From contig JAGQUY010000438.1 in assembly GCA_020438245.1 (NCBI GenBank), positions 1-10,390 of the forward strand: 10,390 nucleotides of DNA. Reading direction: 5' to 3'. A model generated the notes under the pieces. The model did not search any database. It had not been told where the DNA came from and was given only the letters and a program-made list of their open reading frames with translations. Position 1 is the first letter of the stretch, and the number at the start of each line of letters is the position of its first letter. Both the position numbers and the translations under genes were made by a program. This document shows positions 1-6,697 of the stretch, in pieces. The DNA comes from Bacteroidota bacterium (GTDB lineage Bacteria > CLD3 > SB21).

Positions 1-2
1 TA

Positions 3-3000
3 ACCATCAGTGAAGTCATGTTCGATCCGTCGGGCAGTGAAGCCACCGATGAATATGTCGAGCTGTATAATTTCAGCACGACACAAACTTACGATTTGTC
101 AGCGTGGTTACTTTCTGACAATGCGGGTGGAAATGATTCAGACAAAATTGTCAATGCCGGAGAAGGCACGCTTTTGTATCCGGGCCAATTTGCCATCGTT
201 TTTGATGCGGACTATTCTGTCGCAACCGGCAGGTATCTCGGATTGGTCCCCGACACTTCGCGAATCCTCAAGATATCGGGAACTACGTTTGGCAATGGGG
301 GCTTGAGTAATAGTTCTGTCGAGACGATCTTATTGATCAAGCCTTCGATGGCCGGTTATGATACGGTCTCGCGATACTCCTACACAGTGGACAATCTGCC
401 CGGTCACTCCGATGAGAAAATATCTTTAACAGCCGACAATTCCATCACAAACTGGACAAATGGACTGTATGACAATGGGACTCCCGGTGCACCGCCGACA
501 ACGGACCTATCCGTTGAAGCGATCGCATTCGAACCCGTTGCACCCGCGTCGGAGGACTCTTTTCAGGTAATGACAACCATTTACAACCGGGGAATCCGTC
601 CGGTGACGTTTCTTGAGTATCGTTTGTACCTGGATGCGAATGGTAACGGTCTGCCGGATGGAATAGAGCTGGTCGATTCGTCGTCGTTCAACCTGTTTCT
701 CTCACGGAACGACTGCACGATTGTTAATTCGATCTTGGAGGGTTTGCCGGGCGGAAATCGCACATTCATCGCGACAGTATCATCTCCACTCGACTCGTCT
801 ACGGCCAACAATCAGCTTTCCAGCATCATTGCCATTTTATTCTCATATGACCTTTCCCTCAACACTGCACGCATAAGTCCTCTTCACCCAAGCCAGGGAA
901 GCCCTTTTATGTTGAACGTGGTTGTTGAAAATAACGGCGTGCGCGATCTTACCGGCTTCACCCTGAGAATATACGACGATTTGAATTCGGATGGATTTCC
1001 ATCTTCGTCAGAACAGATCGACTCAACATCGATCTCGATTGCGCTTTTGCCGGGAGATTCGGTGGAGCACACGGTTTATTTACCCGGCACCACGGTTGGG
1101 CGCCATCGCCTGCTCGTAATTAGCGATTCCGGGAGGCTCCTGCCGGGTTCCGATGAATCCCCCAACAACGATACCGTAGCTGTTGCTTTCGATGTATCAC
1201 CGGCGAGAAACTCCATTGTCATCAACGAAATCAACTATCAGCCTTCAGATTCTTCAACGGAGTGGATTGAGCTATATAACCGCAGTTCTGATACCATCAA
1301 TTTGCGGAACTGGAAGGTTGCGGACGGAAACTCAGATCAGAACGGATTTGCCGGCCCAAAAACGTTTTGCTCAACCTCGTACTTCATGAAGCCGGGCGAT
1401 TTTGTGATCGTTGGGAAAGACTCCGGTCTTTTTGTGCAGAAATATGGTCTTACAGCCTCACGGGCTTTCTTCACGTCGAACTTTCCAAGTCTCAACAACA
1501 GTGGGGATATCGTCGGCGTACTTGACAGTTCTCTTAATACTATGGATAGTCTTCGGTTTGAGCCCTCTTGGGGTGGTGCCTTGAACAGGTCTCTTGAAAG
1601 ACGATTCCCGGACTCCTCCGGTCTTTCTCCCTCCAATTGGGCAACGTCACTTGCCGTTGATGGGGGAAGTCCCGGGATGGCCAACACTGTCATTCCGCCA
1701 AACCAGGATCTTGTTCTACAGAGCGTTCTCACGTCTCCTGTCTTTCCATCTACAGGCCAGGTCTATAAGATCAATGTTTCTGTCAAGAACGAAGGTCTTA
1801 TGACAAGTTACCCATTCCAACTGGAGCTGTTTCGCATCATCGCACAGGACACTCTATATTTGACAAATCAGTCGTTCGGTCCCCTCCTTCCAACGGCCAC
1901 GGTGATGGCAGAATTCCAAGACACCGCCATTACGAGCGGCCAAATCACAATGCTGCACGTCTCCATGCCGGGCGATGAAAGCCCGGAAAACAACAGTTTC
2001 GTAAAATCTATAGTATTTCGTTCGCCCAGTCAGGCCGTTATCATCAACGAAATCAACTACCTGCCGTCGAGCGCCTCCACGGAGTGGGTAGAGTTGTATA
2101 ATCGCAGTCAACATTCGATCGATCTGAAGAAGTGGCTGATTGCAGACGAAGCTTCTTTTACAAGTCCGAAAGTTATTTCAAACTCTTCCGTGTCGTTACC
2201 TCCGAACGGCTTCCTTGTTATTGCGCGGGATTCCATCCTCTTCCGAAACCGTTTCCCGGGTCCAATTCCGACTGTTTTCATGACTACGCTTCCATCCCTG
2301 AACAACAGCGGTGATCAACTGGTCCTCTTTGACAGTACACGATCGGTTGTTGATAGTTTGTATTATGATGCACGATGGGGCGGGGATCTTGATGTTTCGC
2401 TGGAGAGGATAGCCCCCGATTCGCTGTCCTATTTGGAAAGCAATTGGCAAAGTACTTCCTCCTCCCAAGGCGGCAGTCCCGGGACGATCAACACAATAAC
2501 ACCGCTCCCTTTTGACGCTGCTGTTTTCCCATCCGACATCACCCTAACACCGGAATTTCCGGTTTCGGGAGACCACGTCCAGGTGCGGGTGGTCCTCCGA
2601 AACGTAGGACTCGAACCTCTCAATTCCTGCTTGGTTCGCCTGTTTGATGATGCAAATAATAATCAAATTCAGGAATCCTCGGAGTTGATCGACTCTGCTC
2701 TTGTCACCTCCGTTTTCACCGGAGACTCCAGCATTCTGACATTTGAATGGGTTGTCCCAACTTTGTTGTTCAGAGAAAATCGTCAACGTTCGGTAACCAG
2801 AATGATCATCGTTCAGATCGATTATCCTTCGGACCAACGCCCGGAGAACGGAATCGCGTATTTGGGCGTCAAGATTGGTTCACGGCCGCAAACTCTCATC
2901 GTCAACGAAATCCTGTATCAACCGGACGCGAGCTCTGTTGAATTCGTTGAAATTTTCAATAACTCGGCCTTTCCGATTGATCTTCACAATTTCAGGATTG

Positions 3001-4169
3001 CAGATGCATCGACTTCGAAGATCATCACAACTGGCGCCCATGTGGTACCCGCTTTTTCATTCCGTGTCCTGACGGGGGATACCCTGTTCTTTTCCCGGTT
3101 TCCGTTTGTTCCCGACAGTCTCGTTCTGTTGGTTTCGTCCATGCCGTCGCTTGGCAACAGTGAAGACGCCATCGTCATCAAAGACGATGTTGGACACACG
3201 ATTGACAGCGTTTACTACTTTTCGTCCTGGGGCGGAGGTAACGGAAAGAGTTTGGAGAGATTGCGCACAGACGAATCGTCGTTGGATCCCGGCAATTGGA
3301 CAACATCGGTTTCTCCGGAAAAATCAACTCCGGCATTGCCAAACAGCGCCAGCTCTGCGACTCCTTTTAGCAGGAATTCACTAGTCCTTAATGAAGTCAT
3401 GTACAGCCCCTTCCCCGGTGAAGCTGAATATGTAGAAATATACAATCCGGGCAACTCACCGATAAACCTCCTTAACTGGAGCATTCAGGTTGGAAATTCG
3501 AAATCCGTTCTGACATCTACTGTCCGGATGCTTGAACCCAACGACTATCTGATCTTATCTTCCAAGACCTCCCTGCCATCCAGATTTCAGTACAACGCCC
3601 AAGCGCTGATCGTTCCCGAGGACGGTTTGCCGGCACTCACAAACGCCGGTGCCAGAGTCATTCTTCGCGATTGGATCGGAACGGTCATCGATAGTGTCGA
3701 CTATATTCAAACATGGGGCGGCGGTGATGGAATTTCTCTGGAGCGTAGGAAACCTCAGGACGCAGCCAACCAGAGCCAAAATTGGGGCTCGTGTGTTTTT
3801 CCGGAGGGAGGGACTCCAGGGGCCATCAACAGCATATACACCGGGTTGGTCTCAAAGAGAATCCGAATTCTGGCAGATCCGAATCCATTTTTTGTGGATC
3901 AACACCAGGAAACAGTTATTCAACTTGAATTGCCCGTTGTTCAGTCGCGATTGACTCTCCGAATCTATGACAGTCAGGGACGCCTGGTTCGCACCCTTCT
4001 CAACAACTCCCCAAGCGGAAATCACCGGGAAGTGCATTGGGATGGAAAAGACGAATCCAACCGAACCGCAAGAATGGGTATTTACATCATCTATTTGGAG
4101 GCCATCGAGGAATTAGGCGGGTATAACGGCAGAGCAAAGGCAACGGTCGTACTGGGACGACGACTCTAG
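3..4169 (+). CDS. Multi-domain secreted surface protein with five lamin-tail modules, CARDB-like modules and a FlgD/T9SS-like C-terminus (5' partial)
   Basis: The frame is open to the left edge. The residues before the first in-window Met (base 18) read T-I-S-E-V and continue into MFDPSG, which matches the start of later modules (for example LVLNEVMYSP near 3380), so the true start is upstream. At least 1388 residues are visible. Approximate module order by base: lamin-tail (LTD) 3-480; CARDB-like 504-840 and 850-1190; LTD 1213-1690; CARDB-like 1705-2010; LTD 2035-2500; CARDB-like 2515-2870; LTD 2893-3350; LTD 3378-3835; C-terminal Ig-like domain 3850-4166. LTD modules open with (I/V)xNE(I/V)xYxP and E(W/Y/F)(V/I)E(L/I)(Y/F)N. 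Four of them close with a SLER...NW...(S/T)P motif. The CARDB-like modules carry DxNxNG-type acidic loops that could bind calcium. The last domain (IYDSQGRLVRTL, then WDGKD and GIYIIYLEA) resembles FlgD Ig-like and type IX sorting domains, so the protein is probably exported and cell-surface bound. Its exact role is unknown. It converges on, and is not part of, the nos operon. Confidence 0.9.
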   Translation, partial: TISEVMFDPSGSEATDEYVELYNFSTTQTYDLSAWLLSDNAGGNDSDKIVNAGEGTLLYPGQFAIVFDADYSVATGRYLGLVPDTSRILKISGTTFGNGGLSNSSVETILLIKPSMAGYDTVSRYSYTVDNLPGHSDEKISLTADNSITNWTNGLYDNGTPGAPPTTDLSVEAIAFEPVAPASEDSFQVMTTIYNRGIRPVTFLEYRLYLDANGNGLPDGIELVDSSSFNLFLSRNDCTIVNSILEGLPGGNRTFIATVSSPLDSSTANNQLSSIIAILFSYDLSLNTARISPLHPSQGSPFMLNVVVENNGVRDLTGFTLRIYDDLNSDGFPSSSEQIDSTSISIALLPGDSVEHTVYLPGTTVGRHRLLVISDSGRLLPGSDESPNNDTVAVAFDVSPARNSIVINEINYQPSDSSTEWIELYNRSSDTINLRNWKVADGNSDQNGFAGPKTFCSTSYFMKPGDFVIVGKDSGLFVQKYGLTASRAFFTSNFPSLNNSGDIVGVLDSSLNTMDSLRFEPSWGGALNRSLERRFPDSSGLSPSNWATSLAVDGGSPGMANTVIPPNQDLVLQSVLTSPVFPSTGQVYKINVSVKNEGLMTSYPFQLELFRIIAQDTLYLTNQSFGPLLPTATVMAEFQDTAITSGQITMLHVSMPGDESPENNSFVKSIVFRSPSQAVIINEINYLPSSASTEWVELYNRSQHSIDLKKWLIADEASFTSPKVISNSSVSLPPNGFLVIARDSILFRNRFPGPIPTVFMTTLPSLNNSGDQLVLFDSTRSVVDSLYYDARWGGDLDVSLERIAPDSLSYLESNWQSTSSSQGGSPGTINTITPLPFDAAVFPSDITLTPEFPVSGDHVQVRVVLRNVGLEPLNSCLVRLFDDANNNQIQESSELIDSALVTSVFTGDSSILTFEWVVPTLLFRENRQRSVTRMIIVQIDYPSDQRPENGIAYLGVKIGSRPQTLIVNEILYQPDASSVEFVEIFNNSAFPIDLHNFRIADASTSKIITTGAHVVPAFSFRVLTGDTLFFSRFPFVPDSLVLLVSSMPSLGNSEDAIVIKDDVGHTIDSVYYFSSWGGGNGKSLERLRTDESSLDPGNWTTSVSPEKSTPALPNSASSATPFSRNSLVLNEVMYSPFPGEAEYVEIYNPGNSPINLLNWSIQVGNSKSVLTSTVRMLEPNDYLILSSKTSLPSRFQYNAQALIVPEDGLPALTNAGARVILRDWIGTVIDSVDYIQTWGGGDGISLERRKPQDAANQSQNWGSCVFPEGGTPGAINSIYTGLVSKRIRILADPNPFFVDQHQETVIQLELPVVQSRLTLRIYDSQGRLVRTLLNNSPSGNHREVHWDGKDESNRTARMGIYIIYLEAIEELGGYNGRAKATVVLGRRL
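1219..2059 (+). repeat. 19-nt direct repeat at the starts of two lamin-tail modules
   Basis: The 19 bases TCATCAACGAAATCAACTA occur identically at 1219-1237 and 2041-2059. They encode the IINEINY-type opening of the second and third lamin-tail modules. The following codons for the TEW(I/V)ELYNRS stretch are also similar but have diverged at many third positions. The spacing of 822 bp equals one LTD plus one CARDB-like module, which suggests an older duplication of that pair. The interval between the two copies is not itself repeated at the nucleotide level as far as I can see. Confidence 0.75.
4166..4169. other. Shared CTAG palindrome holding the stop codons of two convergent genes
   Basis: The plus-strand surface-protein gene stops with TAG at 4167-4169. 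The minus-strand ArsR gene stops with TAG read from 4168 to 4166. Both stops lie within the 4-bp palindrome CTAG, so the two coding regions overlap tail to tail and leave no intergenic room for a terminator. Confidence 0.95.
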
Positions 4170-4486
4170 CTTTTCATGATGTTCAGATTTTTTCTGAGAT
4201 TTTTTTCAATTCCGTTGCAAACCATGTCGCAAAGCTTGAAGATAGACTCATCCGCAATTCCGTAAATACTGTTCAGCCCCTCTTTGCGCCTTCTGAGAAT
4301 CCCTGCGTCCAGCATCAGGTTGAGATGTTTTGACACATTGGCCTGATGGGCCCCTGTGGCATCTACAATCTGCTGCACGTTCATTTCTTGCTGTTGCAGC
4401 GCGTGCAGAATTCGCAGGCGCATGGGTTCTGAAAGAATCTTAAATCGGGTCGCAACTAAATCCAGCATTTCAGGAGATGTCTTCAT
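4166..4486 (-). CDS. ArsR-family winged-helix transcriptional regulator
   Basis: This 106-residue protein has the size and pattern of a small ArsR/SmtB repressor, a dimeric DNA-binding protein in the cytoplasm that releases DNA on binding a metal or sulfur-type ligand. The helix-turn-helix spans about residues 36-62 (VQQIVDATG, then QANVSKHLNLMLDAGIL), followed by the wing (RRRKEGLNSIYGI). There is no CxC metal box in the recognition region. The only cysteines are C86 and C90, a C-x3-C pair in the C-terminal helix (FKLCDMVCNG), where some family members place their sensor residues. The ATG at 4486 has no obvious ribosome binding site; a TATAAT lies about 40 bp upstream. It lies 98 bp downstream of the nos-linked genes and on the same strand, so it may control them or itself. 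The inducer cannot be told from sequence. Confidence 0.88.
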   Translation of the reverse strand: MKTSPEMLDLVATRFKILSEPMRLRILHALQQQEMNVQQIVDATGAHQANVSKHLNLMLDAGILRRRKEGLNSIYGIADESIFKLCDMVCNGIEKNLRKNLNIMKS

Positions 4487-4498
4487 GATCTAATGTAG

Positions 4499-4512
4499 AA
4501 AACCCGGGTCTT
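4499..4512. promoter_or_regulatory. Candidate operator: imperfect palindrome between the -10 and the arsR start
   Basis: The sequence AAAACCCGGGTCTT is an inverted repeat centred on CCCGGG. ACCCGGGT (4502-4509) is perfect, then there is one mismatch, then two further A-T matches. It lies between the TATAAT at 4526-4531 and the ArsR start at 4486. That is where a repressor controlling its own gene could block transcription. The assignment rests on symmetry and location only. Confidence 0.35.
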
Positions 4513-4525
4513 TTTGCAAATGGAT

Positions 4526-4531
4526 ATTATA
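4526..4531 (-). promoter_or_regulatory. Candidate -10 element for the ArsR gene
   Basis: The minus strand reads TATAAT here, a perfect match to the sigma-70 type -10 hexamer, about 40 bp before the ArsR ATG. No good TTGACA-like element is seen 16-18 bp upstream (the 17-bp position reads ACTTCA), and there is no extended TGn. The call is therefore weak and depends on the host's promoter consensus. Confidence 0.4.
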
Positions 4532-4563
4532 CGGTGATCGGCATGCCATGAAGTTCCCGCCGA

Positions 4564-4584
4564 CCCTGCAATGTCCCTGCAGGG
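4564..4584 (-). terminator. Hairpin immediately after the last nos-linked gene
   Basis: Directly after the TAG of the last small membrane gene, the minus-strand transcript can form a 7-bp stem, CCCTGCA paired with TGCAGGG, with a 7-nt loop. The half nearest the stop codon is part of a 10-bp perfect palindrome CCCTGCAGGG (4575-4584). No U-tract follows; the next bases are TCGGCGGG. It is therefore not a standard intrinsic terminator. It might be a 3'-end stabiliser, a weak pause site or a protein-binding palindrome. Confidence 0.35.
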
Positions 4585-4983
4585 CTAATATCGACCAAAT
4601 GCATAGATCCGTGGCCATAGATTGAGAACAAACGCCACCATGGCGACAACTTCCATGGCCCTACCAAATCCAAGAAGCAGAGGTAATTCGAAGACGGAAA
4701 GGCAACAACACAGAATACCCACGTTGAGGACCGCATACGCTGCAAAAATCGGCTTTGTCCGTCCGCGATCCGTGATCGTTGTCAATCTGGGGAACATCCA
4801 GAATGCAACACCCAAGGTCAACTGAATTACGAATCCGACCAATAAGAGTTCTATGTGAATAGGAAGGTATTGGAAGGGCACATGATGTACCGCTTTGCCA
4901 ACCAGCAAAATGGCACCTATCGTAAATCCCAAAACAAGGTGCACCAAGGCAGTTCGTATGAGAAAACTGGAGACGGAAGGCAT
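4585..4983 (-). CDS. Small four-helix membrane protein, haem-copper-oxidase-subunit-I-like (paralogue B)
   Basis: The 132-residue hydrophobic protein has four predicted membrane helices. The second contains PIHIELLLVG (H43) and runs into FWMFPRL (61-67), followed by a polar loop with an RG pair (73-74). The end carries LWPR (122-125). The pattern recalls small proteins often labelled cbb3-oxidase subunit I-like that I associate with nos clusters of non-proteobacterial N2O reducers; the exact function is unknown. It is a paralogue of the preceding gene, with the same VG...Q...GV(A/S)FWMFP core and WPR end. The ATG at 4983 was chosen because it overlaps the previous stop as TAATG and is preceded by AAAGGG 6 nt away. 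The open frame extends upstream to 5160, but that part is the neighbour's coding sequence in another frame. H15, H33 and H34 are further histidines. Confidence 0.8.
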   Translation of the reverse strand: MPSVSSFLIRTALVHLVLGFTIGAILLVGKAVHHVPFQYLPIHIELLLVGFVIQLTLGVAFWMFPRLTTITDRGRTKPIFAAYAVLNVGILCCCLSVFELPLLLGFGRAMEVVAMVAFVLNLWPRIYAFGRY

Positions 4984-5399
4984 TATTTTCCCTTTACTCG
5001 TGGCCAAATCAGAACTACATAGGCAAGCCCGCCCAGCCACTGCAGGAGTGCCGAAAGAATAAGTACCAGTCCGGGAAAGACTGAAGTACCTGACGCGGAT
5101 AGCGGTTCTCCAACCATCCGTGCCATCATACCGAGGTTTATTCCGGCCCATGCTAACCATCCTAGTCGCTCATTGCCCCGTGGATTATCTCTTGCCAGCG
5201 CCGGAAACATCCAAAAAGAAACACCCATAATGATCTGGGTGATCCAACCAACCATGATCATGTGAAAATAGACCGGAGTGGCCGATGCAAGCCACGGATA
5301 CTCGTCGAGGGCAAGGAGATTGCTCAAAAAGACGAGAGCCAGTCCTCCTCCAAAATAAAGCAGTCCGGCCTTGATAAAATATCTGGTTAAACAGGGCAT
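4983..5399 (-). CDS. Small four-helix membrane protein, haem-copper-oxidase-subunit-I-like (paralogue A)
   Basis: The 138-residue protein has four predicted membrane helices. Its core reads YFHMIMVGWITQ (H46), then GVSFWMFPAL (60-68), a polar loop DNPRGNERLGWL (71-82) and a C-terminal IWPR (131-134). It aligns almost without gaps to the next gene. When the VG and FWMFP positions are matched, H46 falls opposite E45 of paralogue B, and Y44 opposite H43 of paralogue B. The ATG at 5399 lies 1 bp after the CopD-like stop (TGATATG), so translation is probably coupled. It could bind haem or copper, or act as an assembly factor in the inner membrane. I know of no characterised function. Confidence that the gene is real is high, but the functional label is loose. 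Confidence 0.8.
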   Translation of the reverse strand: MPCLTRYFIKAGLLYFGGGLALVFLSNLLALDEYPWLASATPVYFHMIMVGWITQIIMGVSFWMFPALARDNPRGNERLGWLAWAGINLGMMARMVGEPLSASGTSVFPGLVLILSALLQWLGGLAYVVLIWPRVKGK

Positions 5400-5400
5400 A

Positions 5401-5886
5401 TCAAAAAGGTCTGCCTCTCACGAGCATAATGGCGCAGATCAGCACCGCCAGACCCAGCGCAAAATTGCATTGACAAAGTATTTTCGCCCGCCGTCTCATT
5501 TCTTGAAGTTCTTTATCAGCTCCCCGCCCGAGCTCCAACAAACGTGGGCCAATTACGAAGTCATACCACGCGCTAATCCCAAGGATCAGCGCAAATAGCA
5601 ACAACTTGACAGCCAACGTCTGACCGAAGGCCGATTGCCAAAATGACAACCCAATAAGGTCGCTCCAAGACCACCCCCGAGCAAGTACGTTATAAATTCC
5701 GGTGACTACAAGCCCTGCAAATGCATACCACGCCACCCGTCTGAAGACCATGTCTCCCTTCGCTATCCAGTGCGGCATTTCTGAGTGAGCGGGCAGCCAA
5801 ACCAGCAGCAACAAAACCAATCCACCCAGCCATATTACGGCACAAAGAATATGAATGAAAACCGAGACAAGATATACGGTAAGCAT
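5401..5886 (-). CDS. CopD-like integral membrane protein
   Basis: The 161-residue protein has four predicted membrane helices. Helix 1 contains IHILCAVIWLGG (H12, W19), the conserved His plus W-(L/I)-GG pattern of CopD-family copper-resistance/uptake membrane proteins. Helix 2 has AGLVVTGIYN, helix 3 FGQTLAVKLLLF, and helix 4 is preceded by YDFVIGPRL, also typical of that group. A basic cytoplasmic stretch MRRRAK lies near 130-135. CopD homologues are linked to copper movement across the inner membrane, which suits a neighbour of genes that mature a copper enzyme; transport itself is not shown. The ATG at 5886 follows the NosY stop by 19 bp, with only a weak GGGCGG upstream. The stop is 1 bp from the next gene. 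Related small membrane families (DUF2269-like) are an alternative label. Confidence 0.75.
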   Translation of the reverse strand: MLTVYLVSVFIHILCAVIWLGGLVLLLLVWLPAHSEMPHWIAKGDMVFRRVAWYAFAGLVVTGIYNVLARGWSWSDLIGLSFWQSAFGQTLAVKLLLFALILGISAWYDFVIGPRLLELGRGADKELQEMRRRAKILCQCNFALGLAVLICAIMLVRGRPF

Positions 5887-5905
5887 GGTCCGCCCATACC
5901 AGTTA

Positions 5906-6697
5906 TCAGAAATCTTTACTGCGAAAAATTCGCAACGCTACGAGCAAAGGCACCAGCGTCCACATGACCAAAACACCCAATGCAGTGGTCATACCCATCC
6001 ATCCGCCAAAAAATTTGCTGAATACAGCCCCCGTATAGCCCATCAATGCTGAGATGTCCAATTGGAGAAGCAGGAAGGTTCTTGCGATGTCGATCGGATT
6101 CAGGAAATTCAAAAAGAGCATCGCTTTTTCAAGTGGGTAGTCCGCAAATACAAAACTCCCGGTAAGAATAAGCGCATCATACAAAACGCCGAAGAAAAAC
6201 CACACAAGAATGGAAAAACCAAGTCCCTTCATTTTGTCATCATGACGAATCGACAGCAGAAAAGCAAACGCGACGAAAATAGAGGTCAGAAAAACACCCA
6301 TTGTCAGCAGTCCTCCGAGAACTTTCACGTCCTCCAGTTTGTTCATCCCATACGCAACCGACGGAATCCCAACACCAAGAACGAAGCCAAGGCTCAAAGG
6401 AATCGTTATTCCCATGTAAAGGCCCCAAAAGATAGTAGTTCTTTGAATCGGTTGGGAGAGCAGCAGTTCAATGAACTCCCTGGAGTGGTAGAGATACATG
6501 GTCCCGAAAACAACACTCACCAGCGGAATAAATAACAATGTCGTATTCATAAGACTGACAACCACCCGGCTTTGGGAAGATTCAAATTGAAACAGCCCAT
6601 AGGTGATTATAAAATAAAATACTGCGTACAGAATGACCCACTTACTCCGGGACAGATTATGAAGTTCAAATTTGAATATTTTCAGGACGCCATCCAC
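5906..6697 (-). CDS. nosY: NosY, ABC transporter membrane subunit for nitrous oxide reductase maturation
   Basis: The 263-residue protein has about six membrane helices and ABC-2-type permease features. A polar N-terminus (FKFELHNLSRSKWVILY) leads into helix 1, and a GLGFSILVWFFFGVLYDALI segment is characteristic of NosY. NosY dimerises in the inner membrane, is driven by NosF and docks periplasmic NosD. The complex is required to build the copper-sulfide centre of NosZ. The start is GTG at 6697, supported by AAAGGA 8 nt upstream, and it overlaps the end of nosF by 16 bp. The nearby CAT at 6691-6693 gives an ATG only in the nosF frame. The identification relies on its position between nosF and nosD as much as on sequence, because ABC-2 permeases diverge quickly. 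Confidence 0.88.
   Translation of the reverse strand: MDGVLKIFKFELHNLSRSKWVILYAVFYFIITYGLFQFESSQSRVVVSLMNTTLLFIPLVSVVFGTMYLYHSREFIELLLSQPIQRTTIFWGLYMGITIPLSLGFVLGVGIPSVAYGMNKLEDVKVLGGLLTMGVFLTSIFVAFAFLLSIRHDDKMKGLGFSILVWFFFGVLYDALILTGSFVFADYPLEKAMLFLNFLNPIDIARTFLLLQLDISALMGYTGAVFSKFFGGWMGMTTALGVLVMWTLVPLLVALRIFRSKDF

Noticed and set aside
18..20. ATG as the start of the long plus-strand gene
   Set aside because: The frame is open to base 3 and the preceding T-I-S-E-V residues complete the conserved start of a lamin-tail module, so the Met is internal and the gene starts outside the window.
4564..4584. Classical rho-independent terminator
   Set aside because: A hairpin is present but no run of U follows it; it is kept only as a low-confidence 3'-end structure.
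4984..5160. N-terminal extension of paralogue B to 5160
   Set aside because: The extra 59 residues are polar, cysteine-containing and lie over the coding sequence of paralogue A in another frame; the ATG at 4983 has a ribosome binding site and a TAATG overlap.
6062..6535. 157-codon open frame on the plus strand
   Set aside because: It is antisense to nosY; its very Lys/Asn/Gln-rich composition is what the complement of hydrophobic codons gives.
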